Notes: generated by a model from the letters alone, not told the origin. Positions 31,653 through 45,858 are shown, numbered from the stretch's first letter. The stretch is 64,000 bases of DNA from Anastatus disparis (GCA_017163975.1 JAFFSR010000248.1:1320501-1384500); one strand, 5' to 3'. Program-made: numbers and translations.

Positions 31653-32664
31653 TCATTTCACAAAAAAATTTTAAGATCAAAACTAATTCTCTAATGTAAA
31701 GAATAAAAAATTAAATTGGTATGATTTTGAAATTTTGATATGGGAATACTTTTTATAAATAACTCTTTAATAATTTTGAATAATGGTAAATTTTTTAAAT
31801 AACTTGTGGTATTGAATGCTAATTAAATTTAGTTTTAATACAAAGGTAATTATTTAGGTTGGAAATGTATTCAATAAAACAATATAACTATTCATAAGTT
31901 ATCACTTAATTTCTTAAACTTTTTATTCATAGTTGACAATTATATTGATTATATGATTCTCATTTTAACAGTTTTTATATGATATTATGTGAATTTCATA
32001 AATATAAATTATTTAAGGAGATGTAAAATGGACAGCACACTTTCATCCATAAATATTGATTATATTTCCATTGTATTTTAAAATTTTGAATAAATAGATG
32101 CATTAACATACAATATGTATCACGAAAATTATTCAGTTAAATTTTTACATAAATCTATTCATTAGTTATTGAGAAGTTTGGGTTCCAATATTATTTACTA
32201 AAATTTTTCCATTTGGAATCAGAAATTTAAATATCTTGAAAACTAATGATTGGAATAATTTAAGAATTCAAATAAATAATCATCACAAGACATACTACAA
32301 GTTAATACATTCCTTTTATGGAAATTCAGCAATAGAATGGAAAGACAGTTAATTTTTTTATCTTCTTATAGTAAAATATAATCAAACTTTGACAACAAAT
32401 TTAACATAATGAAATAATTGTACTTTCAATGATTTGTATCATATTTAATACAAATTATAGAGTGATATTACAGAATATTATTTTTTTCCGCATTCATAGT
32501 AAATGTTTCGCAAATAATAAGTAAATTTTCTTTTGAAATGTTTACTTTTTTAGGGGAAATTCTACTTCTATCTAGACAGTTCATACATATAAATGCATAA
32601 TTATAGACATAATCAGAAACATTTATTCATATTTTATATATTGTCCTATCTTTATAATTGACTA
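31491..32664. other. AT-rich noncoding stretch
   Basis: Apart from a TA tract at 31619-31649, no gene or clear repeat is seen. Confidence 0.5.
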
Positions 32665-32668
32665 TTAA

Positions 32669-33244
32669 CCCTATCGTGCATATAAGGAACTGACAATCAT
32701 AACGTTTCTGAAACTAGAAAATTTCGATGTCCGGCATCGAGCTGAATCCAAATCTGGAGTCAGATTTTCGAAATTATAATAATTGGGCCCAATACCGAGG
32801 GGGCCCAATCTTAAAATTGAATATTTTGAAAAACAAAAAATACCAACGTATTCTGCGTAAAATTTCAAAAATAAATTGTTTTTATCATTTTTCTGATTAG
32901 ACACACTTATTTCGAGTAAAAAATTATTGAACGTGTAGGATATTGGGTCTGCTTTTACTCAGGGGTCCAATATGCTAGAAATTCAATAATTTTTTACTCG
33001 AAATTGGTGTGTCTTATCAAAAAAATGACAAGAATGATTTCTTCTTAAAATTTCGTGTAGAATACAATGGTATTTTTTATTTTTCAAAACTTTGCATTTT
33101 AAGAGTGGGCCCCCTCGGTATTGGGCCCAATTATTATAATTTCGAAAATCTGACTCCAGATTTGGATTCAGCTCGATGCCGGAAATCGCAATTTTCTAGT
33201 TTCAGAAACGTTATGATTGTCAGTTCCTTATACGCACGAAAGGG
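32669..33244. mobile_element. piggyBac-like foldback MITE, 576 bp
   Basis: TTAA at 32665-32668 and 33245-33248. The ends are CCCTATCGTGC and GCACGAAAGGG. Target TTAA and CCC/GGG termini are the piggyBac signature. The arms (~240 bp) are mirror copies, including TAAGGAACTGACAATCATAA and ATTGGGCCCAATACCGAGG. The similar reading frames on opposite strands at 32671 and 33009 are the two arms and not genes. Confidence 0.85.
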
Positions 33245-33757
33245 TTAAAAAAATTTAATATCTAATACATAATTTTTTTAAATTGTATTTCATAAAATTT
33301 ATGTTCATACGATATTAAAAAAAATATTTTTATATCATGTAATTATAATTTTTCAAATAAGGTAGTTTGATATTTTTCAAAAATAAATGTTTCTCTTATT
33401 AAAAATATTATTGCTTCAATGAAATGAATTGCTAACAATTTTTATATAAATCACAATTCATTTAAATATAAACACGTGTACAAATGAAAATGTAATTAAG
33501 GTTAAATGTATGTTATTTATAAAAAATTGTTAACAAGTAACTTTTTAAATAATATATTTCATGAAAACTAATTGAAATACCTCATTCTCTGAAGGATAAC
33601 TGAATACAATTTTAATTTAATAAATTTACTTATACAATTATAAATATATAATATTTATATAACTGTTCATTAAATAAAATTATTATTTTGCTTTCTCATA
33701 GAGAAAGCATTGTATCCATAAAAAAATTTTTTTTCTATTTTTTCATTAATTTGTACA

Positions 33758-34476
<719 letters not shown>

Positions 34477-34489
34477 ATGTATGAATTCA

Positions 34490-36100
34490 GTTAGTAAACT
34501 ATATCTCGAGAACTACTCGATGGATTTGTTTTTAATTTTGCATGGAATTTAGTTTTTTGACTAACTTGCTGGGAAGCTATTGATAATTGGTTCTCCTAGT
34601 GTAGTTTTCATTTTAAAGTTTTTTTATAGAAAAAAAAAATTTCGATTTTTTGTTTTTTTTTTTTTTGTTTACTACTCGATGAATTTGCTTCAAAATTTGC
34701 ATAGAATTTATTTGTGATTGCCCGGATGAAATAAATTTTTAAAAACTGATTTTCTTAGCTTAGTTTTAATTTTAGAGCATTTGGAAATTAGAAAAAAAAA
34801 TGTTTCTATTTATTAAGCATATAAAATCTTAAAAACTACTCGATGGATTTACTTCAAATTTTTCATACAATTCAATTTTTTAATGAACTGGTGCGGAAGC
34901 TATTGAGAATTGGCTTTCTTAGTGTAGTTTTTTTTCTAGAATCATTTTAAGAATTTAAAAAAAATATCGATTTTTCATTTTTTTTGTATTTTACGTAAAC
35001 TACTCGAAAAATTTGTTCGAAAATTTGTATGGTACTTAATTTTGACTGCTAAAAGTATAAAAAATTTTGTAAACTAATTTGTTTAGTGCACTTTTAATTT
35101 TAGAGCATTTTTAAAATTTTTTAAAAAATTTTTCTTTTTAATTTTTTTCTATTTTACGAAAACCATTTGATAGATTTGCTCTAAAATTTGTATGCAATTA
35201 ATTCGCTACTGTTTGAAGAAAACCAGCTTTGGAAAATTAATTTTCTCAGCGCAGTTTTAATTTTAGAGCATTTTGAAAATTTTCAAAAAAATTTTTATTT
35301 TTCATTTATTTTCTTTTTTGCGTTAACCATACTATAAATTTCCTCCAAAATTTTTATACAAATAATTCGCTATTGTCTGAAAAAAATAAGCTTTTGAAAA
35401 CTAATTTTCTTAGCGTGGTTACAATTTTAGAGAATTTTAAAAATTAAAAAAAAAATTTCAATTCTTCTTTTCTTATTTTTTTTTATTCTACGTAAAGCAC
35501 TCGATAGATTTGTTCTAAAAATTGCAGGGAAATTATTTGCAACTGCCAAAAGAAGGGAAATTTTCAAAAATTGATTTTCATAGCGTAGTTTTAATTTTAG
35601 AGCATTTTTAAAATTTTGAAAAAGAAATTTTAAAAAGAAAATGTTATTTATTTAACCAGTTAGATCTCGAAAATTGCTTGATGGATTTGCTTCAAATTTT
35701 GTATACCATCTATGTTTTTGTATAACTAGGCGGGAAGCTATTGAAAATTAGTATTCATAGTGTATTTTTTTTTATAGAGCCATTTTAAGAATTTGAAAAA
35801 ATTTTCGATTTTTAATTTTTTTTTGTATTTTACGTAAGTTAACTGATGAATTTGCTTTGAGATTTCCATGGGAATAATTTGCATCTGCCAAAAGAAGGAT
35901 AACTTTTATAAACCAATCTTTTTAGCGTAGTTTTCATTTTAGAAAATTAAAAAAATTTTCTTAAAAAATTTTCATATTTCAGTTTTCTTCCATTTTACGT
36001 AAAGTACTCGATAGAATTGCTCTAAAATTTGTTTAGAAGTTATTTGCTACTGTCTTTATAAACCAAGTTTAAAAAAAATAATTTTATTAGCGTAGCTTTT
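34490..36100 (-). repeat. ~170-bp tandem array inside element E1, about nine copies
   Basis: Each copy has a segment like ACTCGATGGATTTGCTTCAA, then a TTTGCATAGAATT-like segment and TTTTAATTTTAGAGCATTTT, separated by T- and A-runs. Copies are well diverged. An equivalent array in the opposite orientation fills 52.15-53.47 kb. Confidence 0.8.
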
Positions 36101-36301
36101 TGATCATTCAGTCTTTTGATCAGTCTTCCGTAAGAACCTTGTAGCAGCACTTTACCCGAGAATTAGATAAGAATTACATAAGTCAAGTGCAAATATATGC
36201 CCACTAGTTATATATTAAAATCACATTTGAATAAATATAAAAAAATTAATGAAACTCAAAGAGCTCTATGAGAAAGCATTCCGCCAAAGCACTTGGCAGC
36301 G

Positions 36302-37735
36302 TTTTTTTAATACATATATATTAAAAAAATAATTATTACAATAGATTATAGTTAAATAAAAATGTTTATTTTAATAATTATAGCGTTGAAATTTATTTTA
36401 ATGAAAATGTTATTTGATTGACATTTACAGTATTATTTTAACTATTTTTGAAAAGTTACTTGTCATCAATAAAAAAATATTTGATTTTCCAAATTAATAA
36501 TCTATTAATATAAAAAATTTTCTAAAAATTATAATATTTATGATATGCAAACCTTAATTGTGATACATACACTTTGTAATATTTGTATCTCATTAAATTT
36601 TTATATTAGATGCAAAAAGGATTGTTAAGTAATTGCAAATAGTTATTTTTTTATTCCGAAATATTCGAATTTAAAATTAACTAAAATGTTGTATTTTAAT
36701 CTTATGATTTTTTCTATTTAAATTTCGTATTTCATATATATAAAATACTTTTGTGAAAATATTTTTATTAGAAATCAACACGAATTTTTTTTAAGCATGT
36801 TTCACGTATAAATTAATTTCATAATTCAAATTCATGGTCATATATTGAGGTCTGGGAATTATAGTTGTAACTCAGTACCCAGTTCTCACTTTATTTACAT
36901 CAAATATCGTACTATCTTTGTTTTTCTAATAGAAGTAGAGTGTGAAATAGTCACTTGAAATAAATTATACGCTTTTTTATTTTAAGCACATGTGTACATA
37001 TATTTTTATATTATGTTTCATCAAATTATTTTCAATTTTATTCAGTACTCAAAATTAAATTAATTAATTCTTATTTACTTAAAATTAGTCATTTATACAT
37101 AATAATATAATAAGAGAAAATTCAACTAAGCGACGTTAGGAGCGAAAAACTTCAATATAATTAATACCTGTTAACGTAAAACCCAATAAATTGTGTAACG
37201 ATTTTCAACAGTTGATAAATATAATGTACATCATATAATATATATATATCAATTTTAAATTTCTAATCATTAATTTAAAACTCAAAAGTAACTATTTTAA
37301 AACGGAATATGGAAGATAAACATGTATCGTTTTAATCCTTGAATATCACGAATTTAAATATTAATTATTAGTAATTTGAAAGAGTTATATATTATATAAA
37401 TAATTCTATATTTAATAATTTTCAATTTTAGTAACAGGAAAAGCCGCACGAAAAGAGGTTAATAATTGCATTTTCTGCGAAATATTGCCCTTGAATCGAG
37501 TGAGTGAAAAATCAGTCTTAATACCAAAAAAAGGCAGTAAGCATCGCAAATTTATGCTCTTACTTTATAATATAATAGTACCAACATTGGTCCCTAAAAT
37601 TCAAGCTATAGTACTAATTGAAATTATATCGTCACTCTTTTTTTAAGTACCTTAATATATAAATTATATATACTTGATTTAGAACCTATTTTAACAATAC
37701 TTTATTTTCTCCGTGCAGTTGTTAGTTCTAGTAAA
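36302..37735. other. AT-rich noncoding stretch
   Basis: No gene, RNA or repeat is supported. A short open stretch near 37450-37560 preceded by an AG is too weak to call. TTTTCTCCGTGCAG at 37707 resembles the terminus of the element at 40569. Confidence 0.45.
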
Positions 37736-37739
37736 CGTC

Positions 37740-39172
37740 AAATACTGTTTTCGATCAGCATTGCATTGATTCGCAAGCAGGGTATACGTTTTGGGAAAAT
37801 TTCCCTACAGAAGAAGGGTTTAAAACACAATATGAAACTTTATATAGAGGCCCTGCAACTATAATTAATTCACCTAATCAAAATCCTGTATATACTGTAA
37901 ACACGGAATCAATAACATTTTCTTTATCCGCTTTAAATATTAACAAAAACAGAACACCCTAAACTATTCATTTTAGATATAGCTTATAATAAAATATTAT
38001 TTGACGATAATACGTTAAGAAAAGATGTAACAACCTTAGTTTTATTTACATATATAAACTCAAAATTCGTATACATTGAAAAACATATTAGGGCTGATCT
38101 CACAGATTTATATTTTAACATTTTAAAAGAAAAATGCGAACTCAAAAAAATTATACATGAATCTCTATCCCTTGCATCCATAGCTCCCGACGAATTTGCC
38201 TTTAATATCATGCAAAATCCAGGATATTTAGCTAAACTTGCCGGCGGAGCAGTTCATGTAATAAAATGTACGCCAGTAGAAGTCCAGCTATATCATACAA
38301 ATAAATGTTACATACAATTGCCTGTATCAACAAAAAATGAAACATGGTTTTTAACACCAAAGACACATATATTACTGAAAACAGGATCAGAAATAAATTA
38401 TAATTCGCTAATACCGCAATATTACAAAATCGGAGAAGATTGGATAAACCTTGTACCAAAACCAAGACCAACAAAAAATATAGTAAAAACTTTAAAACCA
38501 GATACAAAGAGATCATGGACACCAGAAAAAATAACAACGTTGGCAACAAGCGGAATATACTCACAAGATGATTTACAAGAATTACAACAACATGTCATGT
38601 TTCCTTTTGAAAAAGCAGCTCTACTGAATGCCATAGCGAGAGGAATACAGGGAGAACAAAACACACAAGTAGATCTATTAAATAATCTACTTACACAAAA
38701 TACATTATCTCATATTGCAGAGAATACTTGGAATAAATTCATAAATAAATTAACAACATTTGGATCTATAAGCTCAGCCATAATAATGATATTAATTATT
38801 ATTCAAATAATTAAATTTACTATGGACACAATTATAAGGGGCTATACCCTACACACTATTTATGGCTGGTCTATTAATTTATTGGGAGCAATTTTCAGCT
38901 CTATTACTCATTTAATGATTACATTAAAGAATAATCAAATAAAAAGAGAAACCAAGTATAATGAAATTGAATCACAAGGAATAAAAATTGAGAAACAAGA
39001 TATATCACAACCTATTCTTCAGCACCCTCTACCTAAACGAAACCCTACACCATTACCTAAACCAACCCCCCCACCTCTACCAGAGAAGTCACCATATATT
39101 ACTCCCACAAATAAATCCTTAGTCACAAAGCCACCAGAAAAAAAAGAGTTTCTAGTATTTAATATTATTTAA
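37740..39172 (+). pseudogene. env: chuvirus-like envelope glycoprotein of an LTR retroelement, one frameshift
   Basis: The long open frame (to 39172) has an ectodomain end with VHVIKCTPVEVQLYH, NKCYIQLPV and FLTPKTHILL, then SGIYSQDDLQELQQH. A hydrophobic membrane segment follows (SAIIMILIIIQIIKF, ~residues 190-204), with a proline-rich cytoplasmic tail rich in KPTPPPLP. This layout and these blocks match glycoproteins of chuviruses and the env genes that some insect LTR retroelements took from them. Coding continues upstream of 38210 in the same frame to about 37955 and in another frame to about 37745, with a shift near 37955. The N-terminus with signal peptide is missing. An LTR starts 58 bp downstream, as expected for a terminal env gene. 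Confidence 0.65.
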
Positions 39173-39230
39173 GATTAATTAATTATACAAATTTTGTGAT
39201 TTCATACATTCGAAATCAGCCCATTAATGT

Positions 39231-40077
39231 TGTAACATGGCAGATTGGCCATATTACTTTTATGTATATTTGTGGCGCATATAGCCGACAGAAGGGAGCA
39301 TCTAGCTACGGGCAAGACGGAAAGCAGACCACGCGAGTCAAATATTTAAGAGCATAACCCAAAATCGTTGGCACACACGTGCGAATTTATAAAGCACGTA
39401 TAATGTGCACTGAGATAGCTAGCGAGCAGCTTGACTCGAGTAACTGAGCTTGGGTCCGTTTAGGATCGTTTGTCTCTCTCTTGCGGCGCGCGCAGCGTAC
39501 AGCAAGAGAGATGAAGCTGAGCATAGACGAGAAGGAATACCATTATTATTCCTTCTGTCGCCGGCGTCCGATAAAGAGCGTTTCGGCTTGCGATATCGAG
39601 TAGTATTAATTTTGTGCGTGCGAATATCGTAAGCTTGAGTGAGCGAGAATAGATAAATTCACTATTCTCAAAGTTATTTTATTGTGCTCAAAATTGTTGC
39701 GAGTGCACGATTGCTAATTAAACTTATATAATTTATTTTTGTCTTTTACGACGTGTGTGCCGGGCGATCGCGTGCGCGTTTTATTGCATATATTCCCTTC
39801 GTGCTTTTCTAATTCGTTATTTTCTTGTGTGTTTATTGCTCGTGTCCCTTTTAGCTTACGTTTTTGTAATATTTGCTTTTCGTCGTGCCAATAGTTATTT
39901 AATTAGAGCAAGCGGCGTCGCGTACGCTATACGCGGCTGGCGTCCATTTTGAGCGAGCGTACGATTACTGTACATATTTCTTAAATAAAGTTTCTCTTAT
40001 TGTTTGTTACTTAATTAATTATAGCTTATATATTTTTATAAATTTAGTGCAACCTCCTGATCCCCAGGGTTGTCACA
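39231..40077 (+). repeat. LTR downstream of the env gene (3' or solo LTR)
   Basis: Starts TGTAACATGGCAGATTGGCC and ends GATCCCCAGGGTTGTCACA. The LTRs of the Gypsy element at 48066-51790 start TGTAACATGGCAAATTGACC and end AATCCCCATGACCGTCACA, so the two belong to related families. The first 27 bases form an imperfect palindrome. AATAAAG at 39984 is a likely polyadenylation signal. No second LTR or gag-pol is seen upstream, so the element is a 3' fragment. Confidence 0.75.
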
Positions 40078-40568
40078 ATGTCATTCAATTTTATTTTTAG
40101 AAAAAGAAAAAAAAAATATATGTACATATATACGTATTATTATTAGCGTGTACAGACAAAAAGACAAATACATATATAAGTATTTATGAGACAGGTTTTA
40201 ATTGCATAAATAATTATTTATTTGGGTGATTCTATTCGAACGGGTCAAATTCAAATTTTGAAATAATAGAAAATAAAGGTGTTCATTTTAAAAATTTTAC
40301 TCAGGTTTTTTTATGGTTATATCTAATAGAACAATATCCCAAAGTAGCCAAGCTGTCCATAGGTTATTCCCAGAAAAAGTGATAGATAAAAAATATACTG
40401 ATACAGAGAAATTACTTTTATTCCAGGGGAATTACTTTTTTCATTACCATCACTTGATATACTATTTTCTAATAATATTTATGTCGAACAAAGATTCTAA
40501 ACTATCTGAAATACTTAAGAATTAGCTATTACCATATATGGATGAATTTTTAAAAATAAAAAACGACG

Positions 40569-41250
40569 CACGGAGAAAAATATATTGCATTAGTCAACAA
40601 AAATATAGTTCCATTAGCGAAAATTTTTGCTAGTTTAAGACAGCGAAAATTTGAATTCGAAGATAGACTATCATTATTTGCTGCCATCGATGTGAATATT
40701 AGCTATTGTTTTGCGCTGACATCTTCAATGACATTTTTATGGTTATTAAATAAATGCATATTTGAAAGTGAATGAAATTTTTTCGTATGGTTTGAATTCT
40801 CAAAAGTTTTAATATCAACTTTAAAAAAATAAAGGTTATGACTGATCGTTTAGCTGTCAAATGGTTTACAAAGTTTTATGCTAATGTAGCCCTTACGTAT
40901 AGTTGAAATGACGACAAAATCATGCTGTTTCAGTCAAGATTATGACAATAGTTGTAATATTAATCGCTGCAGAACACAAAATTATAGAAGAAAAAAGAAT
41001 GCCTTTTTTAGCTAATGATTGTTGCTATGATTACAATTTTTTTGGCTGCGGAAATCATTATCTCGCGCTAAAATGTTAGCTTTTTCTTTTGTCTTTTTTA
41101 GCAAATGGCATTTAGTTGCATTAACTATACAAATAACTAAAAAGTTAATGTTCGAAGTTCACAATATTTAGTTTGTTTTAGCCCAAACTATCGCTGCATG
41201 TGTTAAGCGATATCCTTATTGCTGTCGTTACCATACAATTTTTCTCCGTG
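40569..41250. mobile_element. nested ~680-bp element with CACGGAGAAAAAT termini
   Basis: CACGGAGAAAAATATATTG at the left is mirrored by CAATTTTTCTCCGTG at the right. The interior has no open frame of note. Confidence 0.55.
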
Positions 41251-41738
41251 CGAGTTACAGCAAAAATATGTATTTTTAAACATTATTAGAAGAAAGTTAA
41301 AGAATAAATATATCCATACTTGAGAAAGTTTGCTTTTTCAAAATATATAATAACATTATTTTTGTGTTTGGGAGTGGAGTTAAGTGTACTTGATGATAAA
41401 GGATTAGTAGGAAGTTCGCCACGTCCACGTGTAGAAACCATTTTATTACCAATACAATCTAAAATAATATATTATCAATTTATAGATTTTCCAATTCAGA
41501 TTTTTCAAAAACTTTCATTTAAATTCAAATAATTATATACTTACTTTGATATCAACGACAAACTCTTCATCAAGGCTAATGACAAACTGATATTTTTATT
41601 TTCTTAATACTACGATGTAACCTTTGATTTCGCTTTATTTATTTGTAGTATATACGTAGTATATAGTGCAGTATGTAAATATGACTACAGTGATTGTTTA
41701 CAAAAAGATTTGAGAATGTGCTTACTCGGAGATTCTCC

Positions 41739-41742
<4 letters not shown>

Positions 41743-41789
<47 letters not shown>
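41743..41789. repeat. (TA)n microsatellite
   Basis: About 23 TA units within the 40.2-42.7 kb element. Confidence 0.95.
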
Positions 41790-41796
<7 letters not shown>

Positions 41797-42916
41797 TGAA
41801 TATCTAAAAATTATAAGCAGTATATATAATATGTATTAAATTTCAAGTGTACAAATAATTTAACACTTCATGGTATGAAATTCATGAATAAAATTGTTGA
41901 CTTTATTATTTAATTAGAATTTTGTGAGTGCATCTCAAAAAAGGCAGGGGAATTATATGCCAGGGGAGATTACCTGATAATTTGAATGAAATTTTTACCG
42001 AGTAAACGGTCTCCAACATTCACTGCTATACAAAGTTTTTTAGTTGTACATTACTACTTTCTTAAACGTCTATTACGTATTTGAATATGCGCTTATATCA
42101 TCTGTGACAGTTAAATGTTTAGAGCCAGGGGAATTATCGTAGAAAAGGTAACTTAGCTTTCATTAGTGAAATGATGTTTACACGTAAACAAAAATGTATT
42201 CTATGATCAACAAAGCATTTTTTTAGCGAAATAAACATATAATAACAATATTTCTATGTGATAGAAATAGCTTATATTTTCATAAGATTCAAATATAACA
42301 TTTTTTATTATTATTGCTTTTTATCTATGAAAAAATATACATTTTTTTTTATAATAACAAAGGGTCAAAGAGAATATTTTTTTTTCAACCATTCTGCTGA
42401 AATGTATGTACGGATGGAAAAAAATATTTTTTGATCTTTCCAAAGTATTAATTCATCTATCCTGTATCTCTACAACGTTTAAAAAAAATTTTATATATGA
42501 TTACAGACAGGGGAGATTACTTTTTATACCGTCTAAGGGTCCCTACAAAAGCTAGATTGAAATTAGCGATTAAAAAGTCAACGGATCATAAAGTTACAAG
42601 CTGAAACTATATGAAAAATTTGTGGTTAATAATATTTGAACCTTGTATTGATAGTTTATTAAACGATTACATGTGATTACCCGTTAGAATAGAATCACCC
42701 ATTTAGACAATGACTTAGTTACATAAGAATAGATTATCAAACATATAATATTACTAATCAATACAAGATAAAATTAATTATATTAAATTATTGTCTGGCA
42801 TTTGAATTTCGTAATGGGTTTATACTTTGTTTAATCGCGTGCGATTCAACTTTGGCGCGGAGAGAGGTGAATGACACTAAGCGAATATGTCATTCACCGA
42901 TACAATATATTAACAT

Positions 42917-43185
42917 TGTTAACCCGAATAATACTCTAATTATAAAATCATGAATAATTTAAAAAAATATATAAAAAAAATATATATATATTTTCATTTT
43001 ATAAGTTTAAAATACCTATATAATTTAATAATTTTTATTATTATTTATAATTTTTATTATCGGGATAACGTCGTTAACCCGAATACTACTCTAATTATGA
43101 AATCATGAATAATTTCAAAGGATATATATATTTTTATATTATAAGTTTAAAATAACTATATAATTTAATAATTTTTATTTTTTTT
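42917..43185 (+). repeat. tandem duplication, ~155-bp AT-rich unit
   Basis: GTTAACCCGAATA.TACTCTAATTAT, AAATCATGAATAATTT and TATAATTTAATAATTTTTAT occur in the same order from about 42918 and again from about 43073. Confidence 0.75.
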
Positions 43186-43189
43186 TAAA

Positions 43190-45280
43190 TATTTACTATA
43201 AAAACATCATATTATTGTACGAAAACGTTTTACTGAATACTGTATTTAAATAGATTTTAAGTTATTTATGTAAATTGATCAATAACTTTACAAAATCTAT
43301 TATATTTTTATTACTATTATAACATATACAGTTATTGATCAATCAAAAAAAAAAAAAAGAAAAATTTTCAGAATTCAAATGCAATGTTATCAAATATTAT
43401 CAAGTGGAAATAACAAAGAATTTTTTTTTTTTTTACTATTTTACGAATTCAAGAAAAATAATGGCATTAATTTTAAAAGGATAAGGTTTTAGAAAAATAG
43501 GTTGAAACAACAAAAGAAAAGACATATATATATATACATAATAAAAAAATTATATTATTAAAAACAAAAAAGAAGATATACATGTGTATTGTGAAATATG
43601 TACAATATATATTATGGATGGATTTAATCCCATCTCTCATCATCTTGATTATGAACAGGATTGCAGTGTATTGGAATCCATGGAGGTTGCCTTCTTCTTG
43701 TGGTATTATCAAATAAAATGGACCCATTAGATACCAAATTATGGCCAATATACAGGAAGTAGCTGTACTAAATCAACAGCATCCGCACATAGACCCCATG
43801 AATGATGACTTCTCGTTGTTCCCAACGAAATAATGGAGCCAGGTCCCAGTCATCAAAACCATCAGCCACGCTATCTCCGGACAACCATCTCTCTAAAGAT
43901 AGTCTACGGACACGTCGTTCAAGACGAGTGAAGTCCCTGAAGTCCCAATCGTCGCACTCAAAAAAAAAAAAAAAAAACACAGACGGTTTGGTAACGGCGA
44001 CGTGGATAGAAACTCATGTTTTTGAATGTACTCATGTCAAAAACAATCCAACCTTTTATACAAACTAATAACTCTCAAAACCAATCACTTACTTTACTAC
44101 ATCAACAGTATATACATTTTTCTTTGCAAATACATCAACAAAAACTATGTCACCCACTTACTATTGCAAAATATGCCGAAAATTCATCAAATTTTAAGAA
44201 CTAAACAATTTTTTATAATAGATCATAAGATAACAAATTTTTTATGTAAATTGTTCAATAACTGTATTTTCAACCCTTGTTGTTTCTCGTACCGATAAAC
44301 AACATCTTGAGCCCCAAGGTCTTACGTCACGACGTATTTTTTAATTTCATTCATTTATAATTTTAAAGTATCTTTTCACATCATGAACTAATTAAAACAG
44401 TTATTGAACAATAAAGGAATTTGCCAAGCTAAACAGAAAAAGCGAAACAGTAAAGAAACTCGAATTTTAATATTGGTGAATAAGCTCTTTATATAAGCTC
44501 TTTAGTTAGCAGAATTATAAAATTAAGTAGTTCGAATCGACAACGAGTATTACGAAATTACCAAGCGAATTCTAAAATCTTTAAGAAAATATATTATTAA
44601 AATTTAAGAAAATTTATAAATGAAATTTGATGAATCTCATAAACAAAAATGAGTATAAAAGCTAAATGAAACAAATGATATTGGGACATTACCCCGGGTT
44701 TCTTATTGGTAATACGTTTACACTGCCCGTCAAGTTCTATATTTCAAAGCAATTGCTATTACTGAATATACATATATCAATTATTAAAATATATACGCGC
44801 ATAAAAATCAATTGTATCAAAAGTGTTAAAAGTTATCAATAAACCTCGAGGATCTATTTACATATGGTGCCTATTCATTTGTCTGACCATACCCAGCACC
44901 AATCTACTGAGAAATACTACAAAGTAAGGATATATAATTATTCAATAAACTCTTTATTTCAAGAATCAAATTTATCTTTTAATAATATTCAATCGTGAGA
45001 GCGATTTCGTTCAATTAAATATTGGTGGAGTTTTTCCACAACTAGATTCATATATCTTTATTTTCATGACATACATTTTATAAATAAATTCAATATTTCG
45101 AACGAACATAATTCATATATATTCAATGCAATTAATAAATATAATTAAATAACATATTTACTTTTATTTAGTCCTGGTGCAAGCCAGGACTTATCATTAT
45201 AGTGAACTTAAAAGAATGGTAGAAAATCGCCAATTTTCACATATATTAATACCCGATATACCTTGATTGTACAGACATCA
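43190..45280. other. noncoding stretch with a poly(A)-ended segment
   Basis: No gene is supported. A less AT-rich segment (about 43600-43960) ends in a run of 18 A (43961-43978), suggesting a decayed retroposed fragment, but no polyadenylation signal or known protein was found. A 22-bp hairpin AGTCCTGG..CCAGGACT lies at 45170-45192. Confidence 0.35.
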
Positions 45281-45284
45281 CACT

Positions 45285-45560
45285 GACCATCTTTGAACCC
45301 CGAATCCATCACGTCCAAACCTACTAACCCTAAATCTACAAACCCCAAACCCACAAACACCCAAACCCACAAACCCCAGTCATCAATCAAAAACATCAGA
45401 CCCCGCAGATTTCTGATTTTTCAGCATGGGTTTTGTTAGTGCAGGGTTTTGCGTCTAGGTTTAAGGTTTAAGGGTTTAAAATTTAAAGATTCCAGGTTTA
45501 GGTGTTTGAATGTTAAAGGTCTGAGGTCAGGGATTTAAAGCTTAAAAGTTTGAGATTTAG
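45285..45560. repeat. degenerate CCAAACC/GGTTTAGG-rich sequence
   Basis: The first half is rich in CCCTAAATC, CAAACCCC and CCCAAACC on the + strand, and the second half in GGTTTAAGG, AGGGTTTA and GTTTAGG. This is faintly telomere-like but irregular. Confidence 0.45.
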
Positions 45561-45717
45561 CGGCCTTAGGTTTCTGATTTATGTATTTGTTGATTACGAA
45601 TTTTGGGTTGGAATCGTAGGTTTTTTAGTAAAATGGTATTCAAAATAAAAATTTAGAGGTTTCAGATCTGGTAGTGTCGTAGTAAATATAGTTTTGAAGA
45701 CAAATGCTTCTTTTTTA

Positions 45718-45858
45718 GACAATGGGGTGCTTGTTTAGCGTAAGTCCCCTTGCCCCTCACGATGGGGTGCTTATTTAGCGTAAGTCCCCTTGCCCCTCAC
45801 GATGGGGGGCTTGTTTAGCGTGAGACCCCTTGCCCCTCACGATGTGGTGCTTGTTTAG
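45718..45858 (+). repeat. minisatellite, 43-44-bp unit, 3.4 copies
   Basis: Unit contains ATGGGGTGCTTGTTTAGCGT followed by CCCCTTGCCCCTCACG. Copies start near 45722, 45761 and 45801, with a partial copy at 45841. Confidence 0.92.

Larger units (their letters stand above)
40223..42701. mobile_element. short-TIR DNA element, ~2.5 kb
   Basis: TGGGTGATTCTATTCGAACG at the left and CGTTAGAATAGAATCACCCA at the right form a ~22-bp inverted repeat with one mismatch. No clear target duplication and no intact transposase are visible. CAGGGGAATTA or CAGGGGAGATTA occurs at about 40424, 41947, 41963, 42125 and 42509, possibly subterminal binding repeats. A second inverted-repeat element is nested at 40569-41250. 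Confidence 0.6.

Noticed and set aside
32671..33248. Two similar 77-79-aa proteins on opposite strands
   Set aside because: They are the two arms of one foldback MITE.
38232..38664. Minus-strand hydrophobic frames
   Set aside because: They are shadows of the env gene on the other strand.
39450..39952. Open frames of 60 and 65 aa
   Set aside because: They fall inside an LTR and show no protein features.
43473..44298. Several 60-90-aa frames
   Set aside because: AT-rich or poly(A)-ended sequence with no recognisable domain or consistent frame.
45285..45560. Interstitial telomere array
   Set aside because: Motifs are too irregular and change strand bias midway; no run of perfect telomere units.
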